A stretch of 64,000 nucleotides of DNA from assembly GCA_037447655.1 (NCBI GenBank), contig JBBHKE010003383.1:166380-230379 (forward strand), in the 5' to 3' direction. The stretch is from Zygnema cylindricum (taxonomy: Eukaryota; Streptophyta; Zygnematophyceae; Zygnematales; Zygnemataceae). The translations under genes and the position numbers were made by a program. Below the pieces are notes generated by a model that worked only from the letters and a program-made list of their open reading frames with translations, had not been told where the DNA came from and searched no databases. This document shows, piece by piece, positions 46,801 through 58,096 of this stretch. Positions within the stretch are counted from its first letter, which is position 1. Every line of letters starts with the position of its first letter.

Positions 46801-46969
46801 TCTCATGAGACGCGCGTGACAAAATTTGTAACGAATGCTATAGATAGGAACGCTTTAAGTGTGAACACTTCGTTTGTCATATTTTTTTTACATAATCTGA
46901 CCGAATCACCGCAGAGACTCCTTAAAAAAAATCTACACGCTTGGCACAATAATTTCTGTCGTTATCAAG

Positions 46970-47345
46970 TCCTACGAGGGATTAACATTGCCCGCGCAAA
47001 AACCTCCTCGAAGGTCTCCGCCGCCCGCCAAATAGACCCTCCCCCCAATGTCGAATACCACAACGGTATCTTGCTTTGCGCGGAGAGCAAACCGCCGGTA
47101 CAGGCCGAAACGAGGATACTTGCGGAGGGTCGAGGAGAGAAACGCCGGCTGCAGGATAACCTCGCGGAGACTCCCGCGGATGCCGGTTCGACACATTTCG
47201 AATTGGCCCGTGAAGACGTCACCGGGCCAGGTATACCTGTCGCCGGGCCAGGTATACCTTTGTTAGCTGGCGGCATACGGTGTCTCCCGGGAGGAAGCAA
47301 ACGGATGAATAGGTGCTTTCACGGCGGGCGATGTCAAAGTGTCAA
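46970..47345 (+). other. GC-rich, CpG-rich island with open frame
   Basis: The base composition jumps from AT-rich to GC-rich with many CpG. A plus frame (about 46816-47349) stays open through it, but so do several minus frames, so coding is not shown. CGGGCCAGGTATACCT occurs twice at about 47223 and 47238. No family is recognised. It could be a CpG island, a young insertion, or part of an unknown element. Confidence 0.35.
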
Positions 47346-47696
47346 GTAAAACAAAAAACAATAAAAGTTAAAAACCAACGCACGAAGGAAGGCGTCCCAA
47401 AAAAATAAAAAACCAAAAAACAAACTTGCTGCCCATTGCCGCTACGTTACCATTACGCCTATATCGTCGATCTCCTCGATACGGTGCTACTCAAAATAGA
47501 GTAGTTAATCATTCAATTTGTTGCTGGTCGGTTGGTCCTTAGCGGTCATAAGGCTTAATTATTTTTTTGGTCCCCATCGTTAATACATTTTTAATGCTGT
47601 TTAATTAAATATATTGTTAAAATTGAATGCATTAATCGTGATGTAATACAACATTTATACATAATATAACACAAATATAAAAATAAATACATTGAC

Positions 47697-48640
47697 TATC
47701 CGAATTAAATCTTGGACAAAAGGCATTTATAAAATAAAAAAATTCAACAAAGGATGAGAAAGGATGAGAATAGTTAGCCGTTGCTTTTATTTTGTTTTAT
47801 GGTATCACAAAACGAATAATATAACAAATTTTTCTCCCACGATTGATGTTATCGTTTTTCTATCTTACAATGTTTCAAGCCCGCCTATTAAGTTTTATAA
47901 ATACAACGACTACAATTTGAATAGATCATAATAGAGAAACTGTATTTGGTTTCTGTTAAGTTATAGTTTGTTATACATAATCCAAAAGCATTAAATAAAC
48001 CGTATTAATCTAACGTAATCATTCATAAAAAATTTGAAATATCCAATTAAGTATTCGACAAAAGGCATTTAAAAAAAAAACAAATAAACGATGATAATAA
48101 TTAGCCGTTGTTTTTATTTCCTCTTATTGTATCAAAAACAAAATATTGTAGATATTTGACTCCCACGATCGTTGTTATGATTTTCTTATCTTACAATGTT
48201 TCAAGCCTATTAAGTTTGAAAAACACGATGACTACATTTTTAATTGACAATGATAGATAAACTATATTTGGTTTGTGTTAAGTTATAGTTTGTTCATAAA
48301 AATAATAAAATATCCGATTAAGTATTCGACAAAAGGCATTTATTAAAAATACACCAAATAAATGATGATAAATTTTAGTCGTTGTTTTTATTTACTCTTA
48401 CATTATCACAAAGCGAAATATTGTAGATATTTGACTCCCACAATCATTGTTATGATTTTTTGTATTTTACAATATTTCAACCCTATTAAGTTTGACAAAC
48501 ACAACGACTACATTTTTATTTGACCATGATAGATAAACTATATTTGGTTTGTGTTAAGTTATAATTTGTTATATAAACCAAAAAACTTTAACTAAAACTT
48601 TTTAGCCTAACGTAATTGTTTATAAAAATAATGAAATTAA
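47697..48640. repeat. Three-copy satellite-like repeat
   Basis: Units start at 47697, 48040 and 48311. Each begins TATCC(A/G)A(T/A)TTAA, has GACAAAAGGCATTT, TTAGYCGTTGYTTTTATTT, CTCCCAC(G/A)AT, TTTCAA and TTTGGTTT(C/G)TGTTAAGTTATA. Unit 2 lacks about 70 bp at its end. They lie next to the 3' side of the recombinase element. Confidence 0.8.
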
Positions 48641-49115
48641 AATCATATACATATAGAATTAGTGTGTGTGAACACGATATCCAACTTAATGATGAAAACA
48701 CAGTAGGCAGCAAATATTGAATAATTTATTTTGTAAATACTAATTAAAATAAAAATATTTATGAAACAGGTTACAATAAACATTAACTTCGACAACATCA
48801 AAGGTTACAAGTATTTCTTTATGATATTTGTGAAACACGTTACAACAAACATTAACTTCGACAACATCAAAGGTTAAACATCTTTTTTAATCAAATAATA
48901 AAACAAGTTAAAATAAAAGAAAAAACAAATAAAACATAAACATATCATGGGCCGAAAATAACAAAAATATAAGCAAACTCATTACGTGAGTTTGAATTTA
49001 TAAAAAAATCAGTTTAAATACACATTACATATTATTATATATGTCTATAGAAAGTTTTTAAAGCAAAATAAAACACGTTTATAATAAGTGCCAAAACAGT
49101 CCCACAAACTACAAT
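48641..49115. other. AT-rich flank, short direct repeat
   Basis: A 40-bp direct repeat (TTACAA(T/C)AAACATTAACTTCG and following ACAACATCAAAGGTTA) occurs at about 48770 and 48840. Otherwise nothing is recognised. The 3' end of the recombinase element may lie here. Confidence 0.35.
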
Positions 49116-51420
49116 TTAGTTTTTTTTGTTTTCAGTCGCTAATCTCCTTGATATGTCGCGCAGACTCCATTTGTTCACGAATTGGCGATCTTGCAACCTG
49201 CTCAATGCCGTACTTAATGTTACATCATTTATCTCTCTTATTCCTTTAACTTCCTCCAAGATGATATTCAAATTATAAAACTTTCGATATTCTCCTTTCC
49301 TCCAACTAGTTCCACTTGATTCCAAATCGGCGATGGAAGGGAGCCCACCTATACCATCATGGTATGCTTGCCACACATCTTTAACCGTGTGAATTCGCGC
49401 TCCAATTTGAGTCATCGAAGGTACTTGATAATATTTTTCTTATGAAGGAATAGGAGGTGGAAAGGGTTTAGTTGCTCGTGCCGTTTCCACATGAGTTTCA
49501 TGTTGCTCCTCTTCATTTCGAAGAAGATCGCGTTCAAGAGTCTCGATTCCCATCGCTGATTCACCTTCTGACGGTCTATTTTGATTTTGAGAAGGATATC
49601 TTACATGAAACGCCTCTCCTTGACCATCCATCATCTGCATAATATGCGTTAACTTATCATCTATACTACACATTTTCTTATTCAAACTTGAAAGTGTCTC
49701 TTTTACATAATACATTTCTTCTCCCATGTAATCAATCTTTCTTCCATAAGTTTCACTCTACATGAATAGCGAATCAACTGATTTTCCCACTTGTGAGATT
49801 GTAATCGGCACATTTGATTTGGTATCAGCAATTGAAGCCTACATGTCTGATGCTTCATAACGAGTTTTTTTGACTTCGTCTTTGAACGACGACCACAAAC
49901 GGGAATGGAAAAGTTTGTGCTTGAAGATAGGAAGATCAGGAAACAAATCCTGGAAAAAAACAGGGTCAAGTAAAAACACACTTTTGAGCCATAACATGGT
50001 GTGAAAGAAATTTTGTGCGCTTAAATCTCTTTCAGATTTAGAAGCTCGAGCATTTTTATGCACAAAAAAACATTTGTATGGTTCAATATAAAAATAATTC
50101 ATTAAGATTAAAACAAAAACAAAAAAACAATGCATTAAATATATATAAAAACAAATATACAATATAAAACAAAAAAATGTGACAACGAGAGAAAAAAATA
50201 AAAAGAGATTGAGATGGAAAGAGAAAAACAAAACCAATTAAAGGAATACAAAATTACCGGAAAAACATATAAAAAACAACATAAAACAAAAAAGCAATTG
50301 AAAAATTAGAAAAACAATTGAAAAGACAAAAAAAATGAAAATAAACAAAAAACAATAAAAAAACCGATATAAGTGATACAAGAAAAAAAAATAGAAAATA
50401 TATAAACAAAATGTGACGAACATAAAACACCAAAGATTACTTAACACAAAAAGTAATGATAGAAATGGTGAGAGTTTTTATAGACATACTGTTGGCAGCT
50501 CAACATATGTCGTTTAGACCCACGGCCAAAACATAGCACAAAGAGTAGCAGGGGGTTTCACTCTGGAACGAGGTAGAAAATATTTTTCGTGGCCAGAAGC
50601 TTAAAGAAGAATGTTCGTTGGCAAATCCGTGACATATGAGTATGAGAAGTGGTCGGATGTCCAACGTCCCATCACTTTGATGGCTTCTCGATCAGCACTG
50701 AAATATTTACCATAAAAAAAATCAAAATTTCAAAAACGAGAACATAAATAACAAAACTTCTTTATTTCAAATAAATGCATGAATAAAAATCAAATGTTAA
50801 GTTTACAAAAACGCACCCTCTTGTCGCCAACATCGTTGCTCCTTGAGAAGTCTGACTTGGGTTTTATGAGACAAGAAAACATTTTTGGTTTGGAATGTTT
50901 TTTTTTATATATTGAAACTGTGTATTGTAGCAAAGAGGTTGCATGATCGGTGTTTCTTTTCCTTCTTGGTCTTTCGCTAAAATTCTCCCTTCCGTGAAAG
51001 GCTCACTATACCAAGTATCTTTCGTCGAAAAATTGGGAATTACATTTTTATTTGTAGCTAATTCCCACCTCCAAAAAAATTGTTGGGCCACAGCACCTAC
51101 CGGACAAATAAGAAAGTCTAAGTGACGCATGCATCAGATAAATTATGCACGACCGTTCTGCGGTAAAAAATTACCATAAAAAAACTGAAAAGAATTAGTA
51201 AAATTTGTTTTTGGGTTATGCATAAAACATTATAAAAATACACATTTCATTAAAGCTCCACTTTTATAGATTACTTACCACATTACTTTTCCCATTTCTT
51301 GTAACCATCGCCAAAACATAACTCTTGTCCGGCCTAAGATAAGGAAGATCATACGAAAAAACATCCGCTAGGAATCATCGCCTCGACTAAGACATGCATG
51401 GTTCAGGATAAATTGACTCC
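49116..51420 (-). mobile_element. Crypton-like tyrosine-recombinase element, decayed
   Basis: Reading minus from 51420: FILNHACLSRGDDS; after a shift DLPYLRPDKSYVLAMV and TRNGKSN; at 51130 HLDFLICPVGAVAQQFFWRW; a 119-bp intron (50816-50698, GT/AG) whose borders join ATMLATRG to ADREAIKVMGRW, followed by TSDHFSYSYVTDLP and KYFLPRSRVKPP, FWPWV; then NFFHTMLWLKSVFLL, FFQDLFPDLPIFKHK and SSFKDEVKK (to 49839); a coiled-coil-like linker (VKETLSSLNKKM); and at 49412-49116 TVKDVWQAYHDGIGGLPSIA, GTSWRKGEYRKF and RDISRRLA. The first blocks match the order of Ndc10-type recombinases (GRW box, catalytic YxY region, FLPR..V.PP, WPWV); the last matches GCR1_C. Stops at 50864-50866, 50601-50603 and 50514-50516, and loss of the usual H..R, show decay. 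The pairing is that of Cryptons. Confidence 0.7.
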
Positions 51421-51429
51421 TACAAAAAA

Positions 51430-52555
51430 CAAAAACAAAACACCAAAGAGACAAAAAATGACAATATTAAAAACATAATTGGAGCTTTGTTTTAAAAGAA
51501 TGTATGCTTTCTCCCAAAAAACAAAAATTGCATCACCAAAAAAATAAACAAAACAACAAAAACAAAAAAAATGACAATGTTACAAAAATAATTGGAGCTT
51601 TATTTTAAAAGAATGTATACTTTCTCCCAAAAACAAAAATTGCACATAAATTTCGTCTCTGTTTTAAATAGACTTTGGAGTTAACTTCTAAATACTTTTT
51701 GAATCGCGAAAAAACATGTGTATAAGTAAATATCCAGTATGTATGTTTTTTTTGAAAAAATCCAAATTCTCAATTAGCGTAAATAACGGTAATTGTTCCT
51801 ACACGCTAAAGAAACCTTTACGCGAATAACGATTCACGGTGTAGCGTAATTTTACTATTTTAGGTTGTTCAAAAGTATCGAAAACTCGCAATATTGCGAA
51901 TCGTAGATATTGGTGACCGTAGATTCTCAATTATTGAATGAATATCGTATCAGATTACATCGTTAGCATTTTCGTACGATGAGTAACGCTGAATTTAAAT
52001 GCACTTTTCCCACTGTGCTCCTACTGTGCTTCGACCAATAGGAGGACTGTACGGTATGCATTTTAGAATCTACTCTACCAATATTCTGCGTTGTCAAAGG
52101 TACTCCGTCCGATTTTTATTTTGATTTTTTTGAGCATTGTCGGACAGTTTGAAGCGATTAATGTACGGAATTTGGGGCTGTGTACCTAGCGCGGTTTTCT
52201 GCCGACTATTCAATGCCACGCTGGCATTCCAAGATCTGGATCTGACACTCAGACGCGATACAGACAAAGCACAGTCGATTTCCTGAGTCAACGTAAGATT
52301 TTATTAAAGATCGCAGTAGATTTAAACCGTAGATGCAGCATGATCTGGCGGCTCAGTTACTTACAAGGCGTTTTCTCTCCCTCCCGAATTTCCGTACCCA
52401 AAAAGTTTATATTGCTGGTAATACCTTGTAGCTATATTTGGTATCTTCGAAGATCGAGAAGCTATAACTTCTCCAGCGTGACAAATATATATTTGTCGTT
52501 TTATCCCGTCCAAATTTGCGGCTGATATGGTGTCGGATCCTTCGGAAAGATCCGT
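51430..52555. other. AT-rich spacer, 5' side of the recombinase element
   Basis: A tandem pair of about 100 bp (ATTGGAGCTTTRTTTTAAAAG and TTTCTCCCAAAAA) occurs at about 51450-51545 and 51551-51645. AACGATTCACGGTGTA near 51829 is an end-like motif of a Tc1/mariner-type MITE family. No N-terminal recombinase exon was found here. Confidence 0.35.
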
Positions 52556-52794
52556 CACGTGCTTAGTTTCCGTGAAATTGCGACCGTGGCGTGCATTTTG
52601 GAATTTTCATCCAGGACAAAAAAACAAGATTGTTATGATGCATCAGCTTGGAGAAAGTCTCTAGAGAAATCAGAAGTGTCCTTCGTCAGAACTCAGAAGG
52701 TACAGAGACTACAGTATGGGTTCGTCACATTCCTCCAGTCATTTGCGGGACCTTCGGCGCCTCGCGGGACCCGTCCCGCAGACCCAGACAAAGG

Positions 52795-52910
52795 CCGTAA
52801 TCGGGTATCTAAAATAGGGTTTGTAGGGTTAGTGTCATTGTTTTTTGTTTTTTTAATTAAAAAAAACCACGACCAAATAAAAAACCCTAAACATACGGTC
52901 GCGCGCAGAA
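52795..52910. repeat. Fold-back repeat family R3, copy 1
   Basis: The CGTAATCGGGTAT start, an AGGGTT...T-run, an A-run and ...AACCCTAAACATACGGTC end are shared with 53443-53575 and 55228-55365. The T-run/A-run pair lets each copy fold as a hairpin. Confidence 0.6.
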
Positions 52911-52977
52911 AGCGGGAGGCTGAGGCAACGTGGACGCTTTCGGCACCCCTGCGGGGCTCCGAAACCTCGCAAGATCC

Positions 52978-53036
52978 AGTACAGTACTGTACTGTAATGT
53001 ACTGCAATGTACAATACTGTACCGTACTTTAAAATA
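52978..53036. repeat. GTAC-rich simple repeat
   Basis: The tract is made of GTAC palindromes joined by AGTACTGTACTGTAATGTAC-like steps. Confidence 0.8.
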
Positions 53037-53442
53037 CAATCGAACACGGTCGTTACTGGAGCGTCCCAGCTAGGGTTTCCGCTTTCCACGCCTTTGCGCG
53101 TGCCACACACGATTTGGCAAGCGGCGGCACGCTGGAAACACAGCCGCGCGATGGGTCCTGCCACGTGGAGAATATTCTCGTCGGCTTTGGGCGGTTGATT
53201 TGATCGAATATCGTACATGCCGTTTCGCTGATCTGAAGACGATGCGACGGATACGAACGACGTTTTCGAGTCATTGTTCTTGAACCAACCTTTTGCTGGC
53301 GTGTGCCTTTTGTCTTTTGTGTACGGCGCGGCAGAAAACAATTGGTGGATGCCAAGTTTTAACAAAAGGGCGGACGGAAAAGTGCGGGAACAACAGCATA
53401 GGTTCGTTACGAGGGCCAGTAGTTAAGAAAACCTTGTGTCAC

Positions 53443-53575
53443 TGTGTCCACACAGAGAAGAGAGTCCCACACGCCGTAATCGGGTATGTCAATAGGGTCA
53501 TAGGGTTAGATTTGTGTTTTTTTATAAAAAAACAAAAAAAAAGAGAAATAAAATAACCCTAAACATACGGTCACC
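53443..53575. repeat. Fold-back repeat family R3, copy 2
   Basis: It shares with copy 3 the longer 5' part CACTGTGTCCACACAGAGAA (itself a small palindrome-like start) and CCCACACGCCGTAATCGGG. Confidence 0.65.
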
Positions 53576-54530
53576 TCCGGTCATAGAAAACCTTGTGTTA
53601 TAGCCTATTCCCACCGGAAAAAAAATCACTTCCGCAACAGACGGACGTTCGAATAATGTACGGCTTTTCGAGCACCGACTTTGCAGATTTCGGAAGTTCT
53701 CGAAAACCGTACAAACGAACTTCCTCAAAATATCGCCGGATATAGAAGTAGGGCAAAATTTGCGTCTTTCTGTAAAACAGGCCAATGGTAACCCGAAAAG
53801 CTGACGTAGGAAAAAAAACATTCGAACGGCTACTTCATTTGCGCGGTTCACACTTGGAAAAATGGGAAAACGATGTCATAAATTTTGGGATCCGTACGCC
53901 AAATTTTATAAAATGACAAAAAACGCGGCGGTGACGGTTGGGGCGGTTGGTTTCGACCGTTTTGGAGCGTAGCGGCGGACAAAAGATGCAGTTCTATGCG
54001 TCAAAACTCGACAGCTGCGTAAAGCAAACGGCAACTGCCGTCCGCCATCGGACATCATGTTCGGAATGCACTTTTTCGTTTTTGAAGAATTTCGAAAACG
54101 AAGAGCACGGACGTGAACCGTAGAAGAATTCATTCCGTCGCAAACTCATGAACAAACTAGGGGACCAATCACATAAGAGAACAAGTACTGTAAAAATAAA
54201 AAATAAATCACCAACGGAACCAAAAAAAAAGGGCATGTCCAAAGTTCCTTCGCGGTTATTTTCGGTCTGTACAAACGCTTGCGTGGCAGTACAGTGGTTT
54301 GGAAGGATTCGTACATATCATGTCGGCATAGCGTTTCTTTTTTCGTACGGACAAGTGGCTCGTATCACGACACGCTAGTTGACGTAGGCTAGCGTCACGT
54401 GCCAGTTCACGAAGGACAAAAACAAGTACCGTTTTCATACCATACCGTTTTCCCCTTTTTCAAGTGTGAACCACGCAGAGATTGTACAAATTGTACATTC
54501 GCGTAGCGCTGCTAGATATTTAAATCTGCG
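53576..54530. other. GTAC/CG-containing spacer
   Basis: Several short overlapping frames on both strands, none with a recognisable motif or conserved structure. No gene is claimed. Confidence 0.3.
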
Positions 54531-54532
54531 CT

Positions 54533-54738
54533 CGTCCGTACATGCACCTCTCAGATTTTGTGCTTTTCGAATCTTTTAATATTCTTGGCCGGATGAGCAA
54601 GTTCCGGTGTTGTTCCAATCGCAATCCAGCACTTTCGTCCGTACATGCGCCGTTCAGATTTTGTGCTTTTCGAATCTTTTAATATTCTCGGCCGGATGAG
54701 CAAGTTCCGGTGTTGTTCCAATCGCAATCCAGCACGTC
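54533..54738. repeat. 103-bp tandem pair
   Basis: CGTCCGTACATG starts at 54533 and 54636. Both units contain CCGGATGAGCAAGTTCCGG and CAATCGCAATCCAGCAC with very few differences. Confidence 0.85.
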
Positions 54739-54851
54739 AGCAATTGGTGCCTCGCTGGCAGATCCTGATGGAGAAGTGATACAAATATTCCTGCCAGTAA
54801 TCTTGTCCGTACGATTACTGGGAACGCCTGATGGAGGTTCACCCTCCCCTT

Positions 54852-55170
54852 AACAAATAGGAAAGTGATTCGCCCAAATTTTGGGAATTGATCCCAGAAA
54901 AGCATTTTGAACGTTTTAATAAACCTTTTTTTAGGTCGCGCAAAAGTACACGATTCGTCCAGATCTGGAAGTCAGTCCAAAAAAAACGTTCGAGAAGCTC
55001 AAAATCGCATTAAAAAATCTCATATGTTTTTTTGTTTTTTTCCCGTAACTTTTCTCAATTGTTGCTTTAGGTCGCGCTGTGCGCTGATTGGCCTAAAACC
55101 TAATCCCGGTCGTCCCTCGGAGCCTCCTATTGATCGGTCCTAACCTACGACTTCGACTTTGTGCGAAGAG
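54852..55170. repeat. Dispersed copy of the 11.2-11.6 kb upstream region
   Basis: It is colinear with 11222-11570, including TTTTGGGAATTGATCCCAG, GTCGCGCAAAAGTA and the CCTAATCCCGGTCGTCCC block with ATTGG motifs. No exon 1 follows it here. Confidence 0.75.
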
Positions 55171-55227
55171 TGTTTCGGAAAATCATCGGAATTGGCAAAA
55201 GTTACAGATGCTTCGGTGGGCATAGGC

Positions 55228-55365
55228 TATCACTGTGTCCACACAGAGAAGAGAAAGTCCCACACGCCGTAATCGGGTATGTCAATAGGATCATAGGGTT
55301 TGTGTTTTTTTATAATAATAAAAAAAAAAGATAAATAAAATAACCCTAAACATACGGTCGCGCAA
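55228..55365. repeat. Fold-back repeat family R3, copy 3
   Basis: Nearly identical to 53443-53575 over its full length. Confidence 0.65.
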
Positions 55366-55686
55366 AGAATACGAGGTGTGGCCTCAATCAACGCGCTCGC
55401 ACGTGCGAAAAGTTGCAAAAAACCGTAAGGTTTAGTACAGTACACCAAAATGGGTTGTGCCATTTCTTATACTTCACTGGACGGTGGAAATATCTTTATT
55501 GGCTGTATTTGGTTGATCAAACGACGTACATGTCGTTTCGCAACTTTTACACGGTGTCTTGTTAGTTTTACAATTAATTTTACACAAGATACCGTAATTG
55601 CTATTAGAGTAATAAAAATATTTGGAGGACTATTTCAACGTTTAGTAATTATGTGTTTTGTCCAAATGACATGGATCATTTCAACC

Positions 55687-56142
55687 CATAGTTCAAAAGT
55701 AGGTGAAAGTAAGCCCATACAACATGCCTATTGTACGCAAAACATACAATATGACCTTAAGACCTATATTCTATTGGTTGCAACATGAAAATAAATAGTA
55801 ACAGGGTTGAGTTGCACATCGATCGAAAGAGAATAAAACGTCATGTCTAAAGTTTGAAAAACATTCGGACAAAAAATATTTTTCTATGAGTTTTGAGGTA
55901 TTTTTTATTTAAACCCTTAGATTTGGACGATCGCACGGTCGCTGATAAAAGTAGCGATCAAAGAAGATCACATGAAAAGCCCATAACAAAACTTACCATA
56001 GGATTATCGTTAGATTTAGACAATCGGAAGGTCGTTGATCAAAGTAGCAATTTAAGAAGATCACATGAAAAACCCATAACACAACATACAATAAAGGCGC
56101 CTACAGAAGGCCTACAATAGAAACGTCCACTTTTGAACTATG
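55687..56142. mobile_element. hAT-type element, longer relative of 8221-8525
   Basis: Ends are CATAGTTCAAAAGT and its inverse. The 8-bp flanks TTTCAACC and TTTTAACC differ at one base. Inside, a block with GTCGCTGAT(A/C)AAAGTAGC and AAGATCACATGAAAA is present twice, where the 305-bp copy has it once. No transposase frame. Confidence 0.8.
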
Positions 56143-56181
56143 TTTTAACCGCCCATTGAATTACAGTACCGTACTAAACAG

Positions 56182-57003
56182 TAGTGTTGGGTATTGGGTA
56201 AATTCATATCACGATAATATCGATATTTGATATATCGAATATCGATCGAGCATAATCCTCGATATATCGTATTAGGACCAACAAAAATTATCGCGATATA
56301 TAGTATTTTTTAAAATTTAATATTTTTATTTTTATATAATATGTAATTTTAGCGAAAAAGACAAATTGTCTGTTACGCCACGTACGACGTGATTTTTGTT
56401 CCGTGACTTAAAGGTAGGCACCGCAAAATGTAACCGACAAAAAAATACTAATTATGTAATTCATATAATTACTTATTTGGGGTATGGTTACATCAAGAGG
56501 TCTATGTAATAGTACGGACAACAAAATTTATGTATTACAGAGGCCTTGGTTACATCGCGTATCGTCTGTAAACAAGTTTTTACATACGTGTTTTGATTTG
56601 AGTGGTTACTTGTAAGTTGACGATCAAATCTTTAAAATCGTCAAAGATTTGAAAACCGACCATTTTCGTATGGAAATCCATACTTGCGTATTACCAACGT
56701 GTACTTCGAAAGTGAACCGCGTCAATGTACCCTAGAGATCTCCTTCACTCTGTTGACTTTCATGAAAAAACCACATTTCTTTTCGCCAAAGATTTTACAG
56801 TCACCATGTCCGAAGGCACATGACTTTGGAGACCTGTGAAATTTTTCATTTTTTTAATGCCTCGATATATTGGCGATACGATATATCAGCAATATATTGC
56901 GACATTTTGATGTTTGATATATCGAAGCAATATATCGATTATCGGGTACCTAAATTTCAATACATATCAAATATCGGCAAAAGGTCCTCGATACCCAACA
57001 CTA
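56182..57003. mobile_element. hAT-type element, 822 bp, perfect 8-bp TSD
   Basis: It begins TAGTGTTGGGTAT and ends with the inverse ATACCCAACACTA. CTAAACAG flanks both sides (56174-56181, 57004-57011). The subterminal parts are rich in GATATATCG words. No open frame of transposase length exists, so it is non-autonomous. A diverged copy lies at 2913-3311. Confidence 0.85.
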
Positions 57004-57018
57004 CTAAACAGTACAGTA

Positions 57019-57579
57019 CACCGCAAATCGTAATTAGAGTTATGGACGTTGATTCAGTCGCCCTAAATTTCGACTCTATCACATTAAATAGAGTACATAA
57101 TTATAAATTATTATTTTATACTATTTAAGGTACCCTTTAATTAGCATTAATAATTTTAAGTCAATAGTGTGGAGTACGGACGACCTCTGACCGTCCAAAA
57201 TTGTACTTTATTAACTAAAATAATATTTCATAAACTAAAAAAATAAAAAAATGGATTTAATACAGGCCGTTATCATGTAACTGGGTTTTCACGAACCGCG
57301 TAGTGTAAACCTCATAATGGCGTGAAATTGTAAGTTTTGTCATATTATGTACGTGTAATGACGTGAAATTGTACGTTTTGTCATATTCGGTACGTGTACC
57401 TAATTTACAACAAAGATATTCAGTGCGGATAATTATTACGGGAAGAAACCCAAATTAGAGTCATTGAGAAATTAGAGTAAAAGTTTGTTGGATTGCCCAA
57501 ATTAGAATTAATAACTTCAATTATTTTCTTTCATTTTTTTACTCTAATCATTTATTTACTCTAATTACGATTTGCGGTG
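57019..57579. mobile_element. Tc1/mariner-type MITE, 561 bp
   Basis: A perfect 22-bp inverted repeat (57019-57040 and 57558-57579, starting CACCGCAAATCG) is flanked by TA on both sides. It abuts the target duplication of the hAT-type element to its left. It has no coding capacity. Confidence 0.8.
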
Positions 57580-58096
57580 TAGCGTTAAGAAAATAATAGT
57601 ACATACGACAAAAAATAACGAGAGGACAAAACACCAATACGGAAGGTGTACAATACAAAACACCGTGAATCGTTATTAGTGTTAATAACACTCATTCTGC
57701 ACTCCCAAATTTTGACACTCTAACATAAAATAAAACTAATAACTCTATTTTTTCTATTACGCTAATGTAGGTACGGTTTAATAAAAATGGAATTATTTAT
57801 TGCAAAAATTGCGATGGTAAAACCATTTGAGTACAAATGGGGGTGAAACTAAAAAAAACTTTTAGACACTACATGAGTACCAAGAAAGTAAGCTACGCCT
57901 TGAAACTGAAACGAATCAAAACAACACTAACAAGAGCAAAGAACCAGAACAAAACAGTACCACAGTTAGACCACCTACAAAAGGAAAAAACCTAAACTAG
58001 TCTACCAATAAACAAGCTAAGGTCCACAACCACAGAGATCATGGATGTAAACTGTCTCCCTTGGTGGAAGGTCGAGAAGACCGCGCCTGTCATCAG

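Noticed and set aside
46816-47349. 177-codon plus frame as a protein gene
   Set aside because: Its first half is AT-rich spacer, its second half is a GC-rich island open in several frames; nothing supports coding. Kept only as an island.
47697-48640. CRISPR-like array
   Set aside because: Units are about 300 bp with no short repeat/spacer alternation, and the genome is eukaryotic.
55340-55365. Telomere repeat CCCTAAA
   Set aside because: Single copies only, each at the end of the R3 repeat; no tandem run.
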